64,000 nucleotides of DNA from Flavobacteriales bacterium (GTDB taxonomy: Bacteria > Bacteroidota > Bacteroidia > Flavobacteriales > Flavobacteriaceae). A model generated the notes under the pieces. That model was not told the DNA's origin. It saw only the letters and a list, made by a program, of their open reading frames with translations, and searched no databases. The stretch lies in contig JAMOVT010000008.1 in NCBI GenBank assembly GCA_027061855.1, forward strand, positions 1-64,000, written 5' to 3'. The number at the start of each line of letters is the position of its first letter. Positions within the stretch are counted from its first letter, which is position 1. This document shows positions 26,892 through 34,919 of this stretch, piece by piece. The translations under genes and the position numbers were made by a program.

Positions 26892-27630
26892 AAAGGCAAT
26901 AGAAAAAGCAGTAGAAAAAATTAAAAAATCTTCACATCTAACCGCTTTTACCGGAGCGGGAATCTCAGCGGAAAGTAATATCCCTACTTTTAGAGGAAAA
27001 GGAGGAATCTGGGACAAATACGATCCCATTATTTTGGATATTGATTATTTCAAACAAAATCCCGAAAAAGCTTGGCCTCACATTAAAGATATGTTTTATA
27101 ATGTAATTGACAAAGCCCGGCCTAATCCGGCCCATTATGTTCTGGCCGATTGGGAAAAAGAAGGTCTGCTTAAAGCAATCATTACTCAAAATATCGATAA
27201 TCTGCATCAGAAAGCAGGAAACAAGAATGTGATTGAATTTCATGGGAATACACGTGATTTGGTTTGTATGGATTGCGGAAGAATCACTCCTGTTCAACAG
27301 GCCGACATGAGTAAAAATCCGGTGATTTGTCCTCATTGCGGAGGTTTGTTAAAACCCGATTTTGTTTTTTTTGGAGAACCTATTCCTGAAAAGGCAATGA
27401 AGGAATCTATTTTTCACACTCAAAATGCAGATGTGTATTTGGTAATCGGAACAACAGGAATTATTATGCCTGCATCCATACTTCCATATCAAGCAAAACA
27501 AAACGGAGCCACCATTATTGAGATTAATGTGACCCCGAGTGAATATACGAGCAAATTAACGGATATTTTCTTGCAAGGTAAAGCTTCGGAAGTATTGAGT
27601 GAGCTAAACCGGCAACTTTTAAGAAATTAA
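26884..27630 (+). CDS. cobB: NAD-dependent protein deacetylase (sirtuin)
   Basis: A 248-residue Sir2 protein that removes acyl groups from lysines using NAD. Motifs: GAGISAESNIPTFRGKGGIW (~24-43), QNIDNLHQKAG (~102-112) with catalytic His in EFHGN (~120), and a zinc site CMDC...CPHC. The position where CobB/SIRT5-type desuccinylases carry Tyr-x-x-Arg reads YNVI here, so plain deacetylation is more likely. It overlaps recQ by 8 bases and interlocks with the convergent TonB receptor gene at a shared TTAA. Confidence 0.88.
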   Translation: MDKKAIEKAVEKIKKSSHLTAFTGAGISAESNIPTFRGKGGIWDKYDPIILDIDYFKQNPEKAWPHIKDMFYNVIDKARPNPAHYVLADWEKEGLLKAIITQNIDNLHQKAGNKNVIEFHGNTRDLVCMDCGRITPVQQADMSKNPVICPHCGGLLKPDFVFFGEPIPEKAMKESIFHTQNADVYLVIGTTGIIMPASILPYQAKQNGATIIEINVTPSEYTSKLTDIFLQGKASEVLSELNRQLLRN

Positions 27631-29687
27631 AAACCTATTGTCCATCCTATTGTCATAAATCTTCCCAAAGAAATCTGATCGTTACTGACTTGATATGTTT
27701 TATTTAACAGGTTTTGAATGCCCATTTCCAAGGCTCCGAAAGCTTGTGTGTGATAAACCATTTTGAAATCGATAAGCTGTTGTTCGGGAATGATTTGTTT
27801 GTTTAAATCATCCCGGTATTGTTTACTTTTATAAGTATAAAAAGTCGAGGCTTGCCATCTTTTCCATTGTGTTTTCCATATAAAAGTGAAAATATGACTG
27901 GGAACATAGGATAAATATTTATTTTTTAATTCCGGATTATTTTCAAAGGATAAAATTTTAGAATCCGTATAGCTATAAGCAAAATCCAATTGATTGTTTT
28001 TGTTTATATGCCAATTGCTTTCCCATTCAAAGCCTTTGATTTCCACTTCGGTTATATTTTGTTTCTTAAAAATATTTTTTCTTCCGCCGAAAAGAGTTTC
28101 CCCCGTAAAAACATAGTACATAAAATCTTTTCCGAAGCTATAATAGATTGCCAAGCGATGAGATAAGTGTAACAGATTAAAACGGCTTCCCGCTTCATAG
28201 TTCCATACTTTTTCGGGTTTTAATTCGGGATTAGCCAATTTATAACCGATATTTATAAATCCGGTTCGGGTGAGATCATCCAATGAAGGAGTACGAAAAG
28301 CATTCGAAAGACTTACATACAAATTATTTTGATTATTGAAATTGTATTGCGCGGCGACGCTATAAGTTATACCTTCCCACTTTTTTTCAGAAAGCTTTCC
28401 GGTATCATCCAACATAAAAGAAGTGTTACGAGTAGGGTTTTCAATCTCAAACAATCCATTATGAAAAAAACTGTAATGATAACTCAGACCGGTTAAAATA
28501 TTCCATTTTTCTTGCTTCCAGATATCTTGAAAATAGAGGCTTAAATTGTCTTGTTTACCTTTATTGATTACGCGATCAGTCGCTGTTTGATATATATCTG
28601 CGGCATCTACTTCTCCCATGCGAATATTGGTTCCGGCATTAAATATATGAGAACCATAGGGTATTTGTAAATTAAGAATTCCTCCATAATCGATTCTGTC
28701 GGATGTGACATTAATTAGACTGTAATTATCTCGTTTTAATTTTTCAATATCTTTTAAATAAGTTTCCTTTTGGTAAAACGGATGTAATTCAAGCAGGATT
28801 CCGCTTAAACTTTTAAAAAAATCGGCTTTTATAAAATGGGTATCATGATCGGCGGTTTGTCCTTCTGGTAAGTAAATTTTTCGCCCTTGTCCGTTATGGT
28901 CATCAAAATATTGATATGAAATTACAAAGTTGTTTCTTTTATTTTTGAAATATCCTGTTTTCAACCCAATGGATTGCTGACGGGTAAAGACTGCAATATC
29001 TGTTGAATCTCTTAATTTTTCCGGAACGGTTATATATCCGTCGCTTTTTAGATATTTACCTGAAATTTGATAAAAATAATCAGGATTAAATTTTAATTTT
29101 TGACCTCCTGTAACCGTAGTCCCAAAAGTATTATACGTACCATAAAAAGCCTTTGCCTCGCCACTGAAATTTTCATCCTCAGGATTTTTTGTTATAAGGT
29201 TGATCACTCCTCCCATTGCATTGCTTCCATAGAGCAAAGAGCCGGGCCCTTTTATAATTTCTATATGGTCGATTTCCAAAGAGTTAATTCTATTCCAATT
29301 TACCGTTCCTCCGTCGGTTTTATTTATAGGAATACCGTCAATTAATATTAATTGCCTGGCGGGTTCCGAACTGACAATCCCACGAATGCCTACCACCGAT
29401 TTTCCAAAAATCCCAAAAGGCCTTTGAACATTAAGACCGGAAACATATTGCAGAGTTTCATCAATATTTAAAGCGGGCGAAAAGCTAATGTCCTTTGCAT
29501 TTATATACCCGGTAGAAACAGGTAAGGCATTGCGGTTTATTTCTTTTTTTGTAACGCTGACTATTACTTGAGGCAATGAATCTTTTTCTTGGAGAGAATA
29601 GGATTTATTTTGGGCTATTCCTTGTAAATTTGTCAAAAGAAAGATAAAAGCAAGGAGGCGGGGGATTATTGTTCTTAAAGTATTCAT
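27627..29687 (-). CDS. TonB-dependent outer-membrane receptor
   Basis: A 686-residue receptor importing an iron complex, cobalamin or another large nutrient; the ligand cannot be read from sequence. Signal peptide (MNTLRTIIPRLLAFIFLLTN), TonB-box-like PQVIVSVTKKE, plug domain (~50-160) with IDGIPIN and IEIIKGPGSLLYGSNAMGGVINLIT, then the 22-strand barrel. No SusD partner is adjacent. I chose the ATG at 29687; an ATG three codons upstream is possible. No cobalamin riboswitch was recognised upstream. Confidence 0.88.
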   Translation of the reverse strand: MNTLRTIIPRLLAFIFLLTNLQGIAQNKSYSLQEKDSLPQVIVSVTKKEINRNALPVSTGYINAKDISFSPALNIDETLQYVSGLNVQRPFGIFGKSVVGIRGIVSSEPARQLILIDGIPINKTDGGTVNWNRINSLEIDHIEIIKGPGSLLYGSNAMGGVINLITKNPEDENFSGEAKAFYGTYNTFGTTVTGGQKLKFNPDYFYQISGKYLKSDGYITVPEKLRDSTDIAVFTRQQSIGLKTGYFKNKRNNFVISYQYFDDHNGQGRKIYLPEGQTADHDTHFIKADFFKSLSGILLELHPFYQKETYLKDIEKLKRDNYSLINVTSDRIDYGGILNLQIPYGSHIFNAGTNIRMGEVDAADIYQTATDRVINKGKQDNLSLYFQDIWKQEKWNILTGLSYHYSFFHNGLFEIENPTRNTSFMLDDTGKLSEKKWEGITYSVAAQYNFNNQNNLYVSLSNAFRTPSLDDLTRTGFINIGYKLANPELKPEKVWNYEAGSRFNLLHLSHRLAIYYSFGKDFMYYVFTGETLFGGRKNIFKKQNITEVEIKGFEWESNWHINKNNQLDFAYSYTDSKILSFENNPELKNKYLSYVPSHIFTFIWKTQWKRWQASTFYTYKSKQYRDDLNKQIIPEQQLIDFKMVYHTQAFGALEMGIQNLLNKTYQVSNDQISLGRFMTIGWTIGF

Positions 29688-29997
29688 GTGTATCATTTTT
29701 GTTGGTTGTTTTCTTTTTAAGGAAAGCCAGGCCAAAAATCATACACATTTCCTTCGGAAAAAAGAGATATATTTCTCCCATATTCCGTAGTAAATCATTT
29801 TTGTCCTCCTTTCCAATTCGGATATTCCAAGGAATATCGTCGGGTGGCATAAAAGTTTCCCTTTATACCAATCGGCCAAATAATCATATTCAAAAAATCG
29901 AACGTAGATACAATGGCTCGGAGTTTTAATACCACAAAAATAGGGGAGTGAGTTGATAAAAAGAAGATTTTTATCAGTTTTGATTGCATTAAAAATA
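29688..29997. other. Non-coding stretch upstream of the TonB receptor
   Basis: About 310 bases with no convincing gene. It holds the palindrome at 29821-29838 and, on the minus strand, AAAGGAGGA a few bases before an ATG that opens only a 19-codon reading frame (MIYYGIWEKYISFFRRKCV). Longer overlapping minus-strand frames here have no signal peptide, family features or Bacteroidota promoter, and I do not call them. Confidence 0.5.
29821..29838. promoter_or_regulatory. 18-bp palindrome upstream of the TonB receptor
   Basis: gatattccaaggaatatc: two perfect 8-base arms around two central bases, 134 bases before the receptor start. It may be an operator; the regulator is unknown and it does not match the palindrome at 3359-3379. 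Confidence 0.45.
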
Positions 29998-30027
29998 AAA
30001 AACACCTTGATTTTTCAAGGTGTTTTT
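29998..30027 (-). terminator. Terminator downstream of menB
   Basis: Stem aacacctt / aaggtgtt extended by A/T pairs, followed on the minus strand by a T-rich tail. It lies 24 bases past the menB stop codon. Confidence 0.8.
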
Positions 30028-30050
30028 AAAATAGTTTGTAACTCAATGGA

Positions 30051-30869
30051 TTAGGGAAATTTTGGAAATTGTTTAAAATTGGGTTTTCTTTTTTCCAGAA
30101 AAGCATTTTTTCCTTCTTGTGCCTCTTCCATTAAATAGAACATTAAAGTGGCATCTCCTGCAAATTCCATAAGGCCACGTTGTCCGTCTAGCTCGGCATT
30201 CATAGCACGTTTGATCATACGGATGGCCATCGGGCTTTTCTCTTGGATTTTTTGGGCCCATTCCACAGTTGTGTCTTCTAATTGTTCCAAAGGGACTACT
30301 TTGTTTACCATTCCCATTCTCTCTGCTTCTTCGGCGGTATATTGGTCACACAAAAACCATATTTCCCTGGCCTTTTTTTGTCCTACATGACGGGCTAAAT
30401 AGGAGGAACCGAAGCCACCGTCAAAACTTCCTACTTTTGGGCCGGTTTGTCCGAAACGTGCATTTTCGGAAGCAATGGTCAAGTCACATACCACATGTAA
30501 AACATGACCGCCTCCAATAGCATATCCGTTGACCATAGCTATAACCGGTTTGGGGAGTTCACGAATTCTTTTATGTACATCCAAAACATTCAATCTGGGG
30601 ACTCCGTCACTACCGATATAGCCTCCTTTTCCTTTTACATTTTGATCTCCTCCGGAGCAGAAAGCTTTATCACCGGCACCGGTTAAAATGACCACATCGA
30701 TTTCGGGATCTTCCCGGCAAATCTCCAATGCATCCAATATTTCTTGGTTGGTTTCAGGGCGAAAGGCATTATATACATGCGGCCGGTTGATGGTTATTTT
30801 TGCTATTCCTTTATAAAAATCAAAAAGAATATCTTCATATTCTTTAATGGTTTTCCAGTCTCTTTTCAT
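30051..30869 (-). CDS. menB: 1,4-dihydroxy-2-naphthoyl-CoA synthase
   Basis: Closes the naphthoquinone ring in menaquinone synthesis (o-succinylbenzoyl-CoA to DHNA-CoA). 272 residues of the crotonase fold: oxyanion-hole stretch [12 protein letters not shown] (~68-79), [20 protein letters not shown] (~115-134) and the MenB-specific [20 protein letters not shown] (~140-159). Other men genes are not adjacent, though menC is also in this window at 61418. It is transcribed divergently from the SQR-like gene. Confidence 0.94.
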   Translation of the reverse strand: MKRDWKTIKEYEDILFDFYKGIAKITINRPHVYNAFRPETNQEILDALEICREDPEIDVVILTGAGDKAFCSGGDQNVKGKGGYIGSDGVPRLNVLDVHKRIRELPKPVIAMVNGYAIGGGHVLHVVCDLTIASENARFGQTGPKVGSFDGGFGSSYLARHVGQKKAREIWFLCDQYTAEEAERMGMVNKVVPLEQLEDTTVEWAQKIQEKSPMAIRMIKRAMNAELDGQRGLMEFAGDATLMFYLMEEAQEGKNAFLEKRKPNFKQFPKFP

Positions 30870-30953
30870 AGATTAAATTTTAAAATGTAAAAATACAAAA
30901 ATCTTTGTATCGTATAATTTTTTTCCTGAAGTAATTTTTGTTTCATAAAAATA

Positions 30954-30965
30954 TGATTTTAATCA
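30954..30965. promoter_or_regulatory. CRP/FNR-like half-site pair upstream of the SQR-like gene
   Basis: TGAT-TTTA-ATCA, inside the larger palindrome atgattttaatcat. The spacing TGAT-N4-ATCA is that of CRP/FNR-family sites. It ends 9 bases before the -7 element, taking the place of a normal -33 box. Confidence 0.4.
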
Positions 30966-30974
30966 TTTTTTAAT

Positions 30975-30982
30975 TATATTTG
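30975..30982 (+). promoter_or_regulatory. -7 element for the SQR-like gene
   Basis: TATATTTG, 30 bases before the start codon. No TTG stands at the -33 position; the dyad at 30954-30965 lies there instead, which suggests activator dependence. Confidence 0.55.
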
Positions 30983-31012
30983 TTGCATATTAACTAAAAA
31001 CAACAATAAACT

Positions 31013-32479
31013 ATGGCAAGAATTGTAGTTCTGGGTTCAGGAATAGCCGGGCATACTTCTGCGGCATACCTGAGAAAATGGCTCAATAAATCACATGAAG
31101 TGGTTGTGGTCTCACCCAATGAATATTATCAATTCGTTCCTTCAAACATTTGGGTTGGAGTAGGACGAATGAAGCCTGAACAAATCAGGTTTAAACTGGA
31201 ACCGAAATATAAAAAATGGGGAATTGATTTCCGGCGTGCCAAAGCCACTTCCATTCATCCGGAAGGTGGAGACGGGCATGAGAAGCCTTTTATTCAGATT
31301 GAATATGTAGGACAAGGAAAAGAAGGTCAAACCGAAAGTATTGAGTATGATTACCTAGTTAATGCTACCGGTCCTGCTTTACGATTTGACAAAACGGAAG
31401 GTCTGGGTCCTGACAACGGAACAACGGTTTCGGTTTGTAATTTTAACCATGCTGCACATGCCTGGGAAGAATTACAAAAGGTAATCAAAAAAATGGAGCA
31501 GGGGGAGAACCAAAAAATAGTTATCGGTATCGGTCATCCGGGAGCTACCTGTCAAGGAGCTGCTTTTGAATATATTTTAAATGTATATCATGAAATCGAT
31601 AGAAGAGGTTTAACCGACAGAGCTGAAATAACTTTTCTTACCAACGAATATGAAGTAGGGGATTTTGCAATGGGTGGAGCTTATATCAAATATGGCGGCT
31701 ATATTACACCTACCAAAATTTTTACCGAATCGTTTTTAGCCGAAAGAGAGATTCGTTGGGTAAAAAGAGCAGGAGTACATAAAGTAGATAAGGAAAAAAT
31801 TTATTATGAAACCTTAGATGGGAAATACCATGAAATGGAATATGATTTCTCCATGTTGATTCCGGCCTTCTCGGGTCCGGGTTTAAAAGCTTTTGATAAA
31901 AACGGAGAGGATATTACCTCCAAATTATTTAAACCCAACGGTTTTATGGTAGTAGATGCCGATTATACTCCGAAACCTTATGAAGAATGGAAAGCCAGTG
32001 ATTGGCCGGAAGTTGTTCAGAATCCGGATTATAAAAATATTTTTGCCCCCGGAATTGCCTTTGCTCCCCCTCATACAATCTCTAAGCCTTTTACTTCCCC
32101 AAATGGAACTAAAATTGTTCCTGCACCCCCTCGAACCGGAATGCCCTCGGGAGTTATGGGAAAAATTGTTGCTCAAAACATCAGAGATGTTATCAAAGGA
32201 AAAGCTACTTTGGATACATTAAAACATAAAGCTTCTATGGCTAAAATGGGAGCCGCATGTATTGTTTCTGCCGGATATGGTATGACAAACGGTATGGCTG
32301 CGACAATGACCGTATTCCCGATTGTGCAAAACTGGGAAAAATACCCTGAGTTTGGACGTTCTTTGACATTTACAATCGGAGAACCCGGTTTAGCCGGACA
32401 TTGGCTCAAATGGTTTATGCATTATATGTTCTTGCATAAAGCCAAAGGATATCCTTTCTGGTGGTTATTACCTGAATAG
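31013..32479 (+). CDS. Sulfide:quinone oxidoreductase-like FAD flavoprotein
   Basis: A 488-residue FAD-dependent oxidoreductase of the SQR/NDH-2 superfamily: dinucleotide-binding GSGIAGHTSAAYLRK (~8-22), NATGPALRFD (~117-126), and a hydrophobic, Trp-rich C terminus (GHWLKWFMHYMFLHKAKGYP) fitting a monotopic membrane anchor. Only three Cys lie at C142, C180 (HPGATCQGA) and C416 (GAACIVSAGYG), which suits an SQR sulfur site. SQR moves electrons from sulfide to the quinone pool and leaves sulfane sulfur. A quinone-reducing role is likely; sulfide as donor is inference. Confidence 0.72.
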   Translation: MARIVVLGSGIAGHTSAAYLRKWLNKSHEVVVVSPNEYYQFVPSNIWVGVGRMKPEQIRFKLEPKYKKWGIDFRRAKATSIHPEGGDGHEKPFIQIEYVGQGKEGQTESIEYDYLVNATGPALRFDKTEGLGPDNGTTVSVCNFNHAAHAWEELQKVIKKMEQGENQKIVIGIGHPGATCQGAAFEYILNVYHEIDRRGLTDRAEITFLTNEYEVGDFAMGGAYIKYGGYITPTKIFTESFLAEREIRWVKRAGVHKVDKEKIYYETLDGKYHEMEYDFSMLIPAFSGPGLKAFDKNGEDITSKLFKPNGFMVVDADYTPKPYEEWKASDWPEVVQNPDYKNIFAPGIAFAPPHTISKPFTSPNGTKIVPAPPRTGMPSGVMGKIVAQNIRDVIKGKATLDTLKHKASMAKMGAACIVSAGYGMTNGMAATMTVFPIVQNWEKYPEFGRSLTFTIGEPGLAGHWLKWFMHYMFLHKAKGYPFWWLLPE

Positions 32480-32516
32480 ACAATCAATTAATTTTAACTT
32501 ATAAAAATATTTAATT

Positions 32517-32690
32517 ATGGGACATAAATCACATTTAACTAGAATTACAAGAGGATATACGGAGTTTTCGTATGCTCCTATCCCTACAAAATTTACTAAA
32601 TTTATGCGTAAATGTATCATCTATCAAGCATGGAGATGGATTGTATTAAATATAAAGATATTGAGAATTGTGGCTTTTGGTCACTCCTAA
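32517..32690 (+). CDS. 57-residue basic protein downstream of the SQR-like gene
   Basis: Begins MGHKSHLTRITRGYTEFSYA and ends ILRIVAFGHS. ATG at 32517, TAA at 32688-32690. It starts 37 bases after the SQR-like stop and ends 25 bases before a strong terminator, so the two genes form a closed two-gene unit. The protein is basic and aromatic-rich, with one Cys (~33) and a moderately hydrophobic C-terminal third (WIVLNIKILRIVAF), which could lie on the membrane. I do not recognise a family. Placement between gene and terminator and the absence of frame damage argue that it is real. Confidence 0.65.
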   Translation: MGHKSHLTRITRGYTEFSYAPIPTKFTKFMRKCIIYQAWRWIVLNIKILRIVAFGHS

Positions 32691-32715
32691 TCTCAGTATT
32701 TTATATCCTTATTAC

Positions 32716-32743
32716 AAAGCCGCAATCAATTTGCGGCTTTTTG
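32716..32743 (+). terminator. Terminator of the SQR-like two-gene unit
   Basis: Stem aaagccgcaa / ttgcggcttt with a 5-base loop and a T-run. It may also act in the reverse direction for rsmD, whose stop lies at 32755. Confidence 0.92.
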
Positions 32744-32754
32744 GTTAGGTAAAT

Positions 32755-33303
32755 TTATTGTCGTTTTTCCGGGCTAAACAGGCTGAATTTGCTCAAGCCG
32801 TATTTACGTGATTCCAAAAAGTAAGGATGATCATCAAATTGGTAACGGTCGATATGTTCCAAAATGAACAAACCGTCCTTTTTAAGTAAATTTCTTTCAA
32901 AAGCCGTATCCACCATTTTTTTTAGCTGTTCGGGATCAAAGTCATAAGGAGGATCTGCAAAAATGATGTCATAAGTATCGGTGGTTTTTTCCAGAAATTT
33001 TTGTGCATCATATTTAATTACTTTGATGGGAAAATCAAATTCATTGCTGATTTTTTTTACAAATTTGGTGACGGGAAAATAAGCATCTACGGCTTGTATG
33101 TCTTTACTTCCCCGTGAAGCAAATTCGTATGCAATTCCTCCACTTCCCGTAAATAAATCCAGTATTTTTAAATCGGGTAGATAATATCTGTTTTGAAGGA
33201 TATTAAACAAAGCTTCTTTGGCCTTATCCGTTGTCGGACGAATAGGTAAATTTTTTGGGGCAGTGATTCTTCTTCCCTTATATTTTCCCGAAATAATGCG
33301 CAT
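32755..33303 (-). CDS. rsmD: 16S rRNA (guanine-966 N2) methyltransferase RsmD
   Basis: 182 residues from the ATG at 33303 (MRIISGKYKGRRI, the standard RsmD opening). SAM-binding region ILDLFTGSGGIAYEFASRG, catalytic DPPY in IIFADPPYDFD (~117). Methylates 16S rRNA during 30S assembly. It follows the DUF3822 gene by 2 bases, an arrangement usual in Bacteroidota. Confidence 0.93.
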   Translation of the reverse strand: MRIISGKYKGRRITAPKNLPIRPTTDKAKEALFNILQNRYYLPDLKILDLFTGSGGIAYEFASRGSKDIQAVDAYFPVTKFVKKISNEFDFPIKVIKYDAQKFLEKTTDTYDIIFADPPYDFDPEQLKKMVDTAFERNLLKKDGLFILEHIDRYQFDDHPYFLESRKYGLSKFSLFSPEKRQ

Positions 33304-33305
33304 AA

Positions 33306-34088
33306 TTACAGTATAAAATTGTTGTTTTTTCCCGGATTTGAAGGAGGTAAAATGGTCCATTGAGGAACAAAATCGGTCAAATCTTTGTAAACCGGAAAGT
33401 TTTTATTTACTCCTGCAAGATGAAAATCAATTTCTTTTTCGTCTAATTTCAGAGATTCCAATACAAAGAAAAAGAAATAAAGAAAATCATCGGTTGTCTC
33501 GTATTCAAAGGTGTTAAAAAACAAGACTTCTTCATTTTTATATATCAACAATTGAAAATCTTTTTGAAACACATTCAAATAGAGATCATACAGAGGCAAG
33601 GTTTCTTTTGTGCTTCTTAAACGGTTGATTTTTTCAATGAAAACAGTGGCTGAATGATAATACTCTACCGAAGGATTATAATTTAAAAAGAAATTGTTGA
33701 TATTGACAAAAGGCAAATAAACATTGGCGGTATTAATTTCTCTGATTATATCATAGGAGGCTTTGTCATTTTCAAGCAAACTGATATTATATTTCAAATA
33801 TTCTTCGGGAATGGAATCATCGAAGTATTCCAAAGGGACCAATGTGTTTAAATTGTTATGATGAATGATTTTTGTTTTGGCAAATTGATGTTTCAGAACC
33901 GGTCTTTCTTTTACGATTTGTCCCAGCTTGCGGCTTAATTGTACAGGATGTGTTTTGTCAAACAGATATTCAAAAAACTTGCTTTCTCCGTTTTCGGGAT
34001 TTTTAAGCATAAAAGAAAGTCCATACAGGCAAACCTGTATGGACAATTCTCTTATATCTGTTTTTGAATTATTTTTGTTGTTGTTCAT
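33306..34088 (-). CDS. DUF3822 family protein
   Basis: 260 residues from the ATG at 34088 (MNNNKNNSKTDIRELSIQVC); frames extending further upstream would overlap the previous gene. No signal peptide or membrane helix. DUF3822 is a Bacteroidota family of unknown function that regularly precedes rsmD; the fold is thought to be actin/hexokinase-like but I see no decisive motif. It overlaps the preceding gene by 20 bases and abuts rsmD, so co-expression is likely. Confidence 0.8.
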   Translation of the reverse strand: MNNNKNNSKTDIRELSIQVCLYGLSFMLKNPENGESKFFEYLFDKTHPVQLSRKLGQIVKERPVLKHQFAKTKIIHHNNLNTLVPLEYFDDSIPEEYLKYNISLLENDKASYDIIREINTANVYLPFVNINNFFLNYNPSVEYYHSATVFIEKINRLRSTKETLPLYDLYLNVFQKDFQLLIYKNEEVLFFNTFEYETTDDFLYFFFFVLESLKLDEKEIDFHLAGVNKNFPVYKDLTDFVPQWTILPPSNPGKNNNFIL

Positions 34089-34818
34089 TGATATCATACA
34101 ATTTGGGCCAGTTACCGGAATCGTTGATTTCATCAATGGAACCCACTTGAATATAAGGCCCGTTAATTTCCTTGGTACTCTTGATGTTTTTTTCTTGTAC
34201 AACCAAATCCGGATTTTGGTCATATAATACTTCCGCTTTGTCTACACGTGCCATAAACACGGGGATTTTTACTTTGTTTTTGGTAATATATCCTTTTTTC
34301 AATTCAAATTTTACTTGATGTTCTCTTCCGGGAATGGGAACCCACATCATTTCCTTGTATCTATCTGAGTTTTTGAATAAAGAATCTTTGATGGAAGCAA
34401 ATCCAAGAGTATCGATTAATACGGTATCTTTTTCTTTTTCAATGCCATAGGCTTTATCAAAATATTTATAACTGGAATCTCTTTGTTGTGTAATGATAAA
34501 TTGAGCGGTATCTATAAATTTTACAAGACTGTCAAAATTATCACTGTAATCTCCGGTTACTTCTCTATGGGCCAATTCGGCTTTACGGATATCTTTTAAT
34601 CGATCTACTACTTTTTGGTATCTTTTTACTTTGATTTTGTTGAACTTCACAGGTTCGTAAATCGAATTATAAATATTGTAGCTGAAATAAACTGCTAAAG
34701 CCAATAATATTAAGTTAATAACGGGTTTTAATTTCAAAGGAACATATTTTACAAGAATATATGCCAATATAAATCCGAGTATAAATAAGCCGATAATGTA
34801 GAGTATGATTGTAACCAT
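34069..34818 (-). CDS. Membrane-anchored protein of unknown function
   Basis: 249 residues: two N-terminal hydrophobic segments (~3-23 and ~33-48), then a soluble domain with a helical, charged beginning (KRYQKVVDRLKDIRKAELAH) and the stretch VPIPGREHQVKFELKKGYIT. I recognise it as a conserved type in Bacteroidota but cannot name a function. First in a run with DUF3822 and rsmD, preceded by TATATTTG at 34844-34851. Confidence 0.7.
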   Translation of the reverse strand: MVTIILYIIGLFILGFILAYILVKYVPLKLKPVINLILLALAVYFSYNIYNSIYEPVKFNKIKVKRYQKVVDRLKDIRKAELAHREVTGDYSDNFDSLVKFIDTAQFIITQQRDSSYKYFDKAYGIEKEKDTVLIDTLGFASIKDSLFKNSDRYKEMMWVPIPGREHQVKFELKKGYITKNKVKIPVFMARVDKAEVLYDQNPDLVVQEKNIKSTKEINGPYIQVGSIDEINDSGNWPKLYDINEQQQK

Positions 34819-34843
34819 TGTAATTTTTTTTAGTTATACCTTG

Positions 34844-34851
34844 CAAATATA
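34844..34851 (-). promoter_or_regulatory. -7 element for the membrane protein-DUF3822-rsmD run
   Basis: TATATTTG on the minus strand, 25 bases before the start codon at 34818. Confidence 0.55.
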
Positions 34852-34919
34852 CATATTTTTTTTTCCTATAAAAATTCGTTCGGTGTTTTTTGTCTGTTTT
34901 TCATTTTTCAGTCTTCCTC

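Noticed and set aside
29605-30005. Minus-strand open frames of 64-88 codons upstream of the TonB receptor
   Set aside because: They overlap one another in different frames, partly run into the receptor signal-peptide region, and show no family or export features.
29688-30050. Cobalamin riboswitch controlling the TonB receptor
   Set aside because: A GCCAC-like stretch is present, but the B12-box and the surrounding conserved helices are not.
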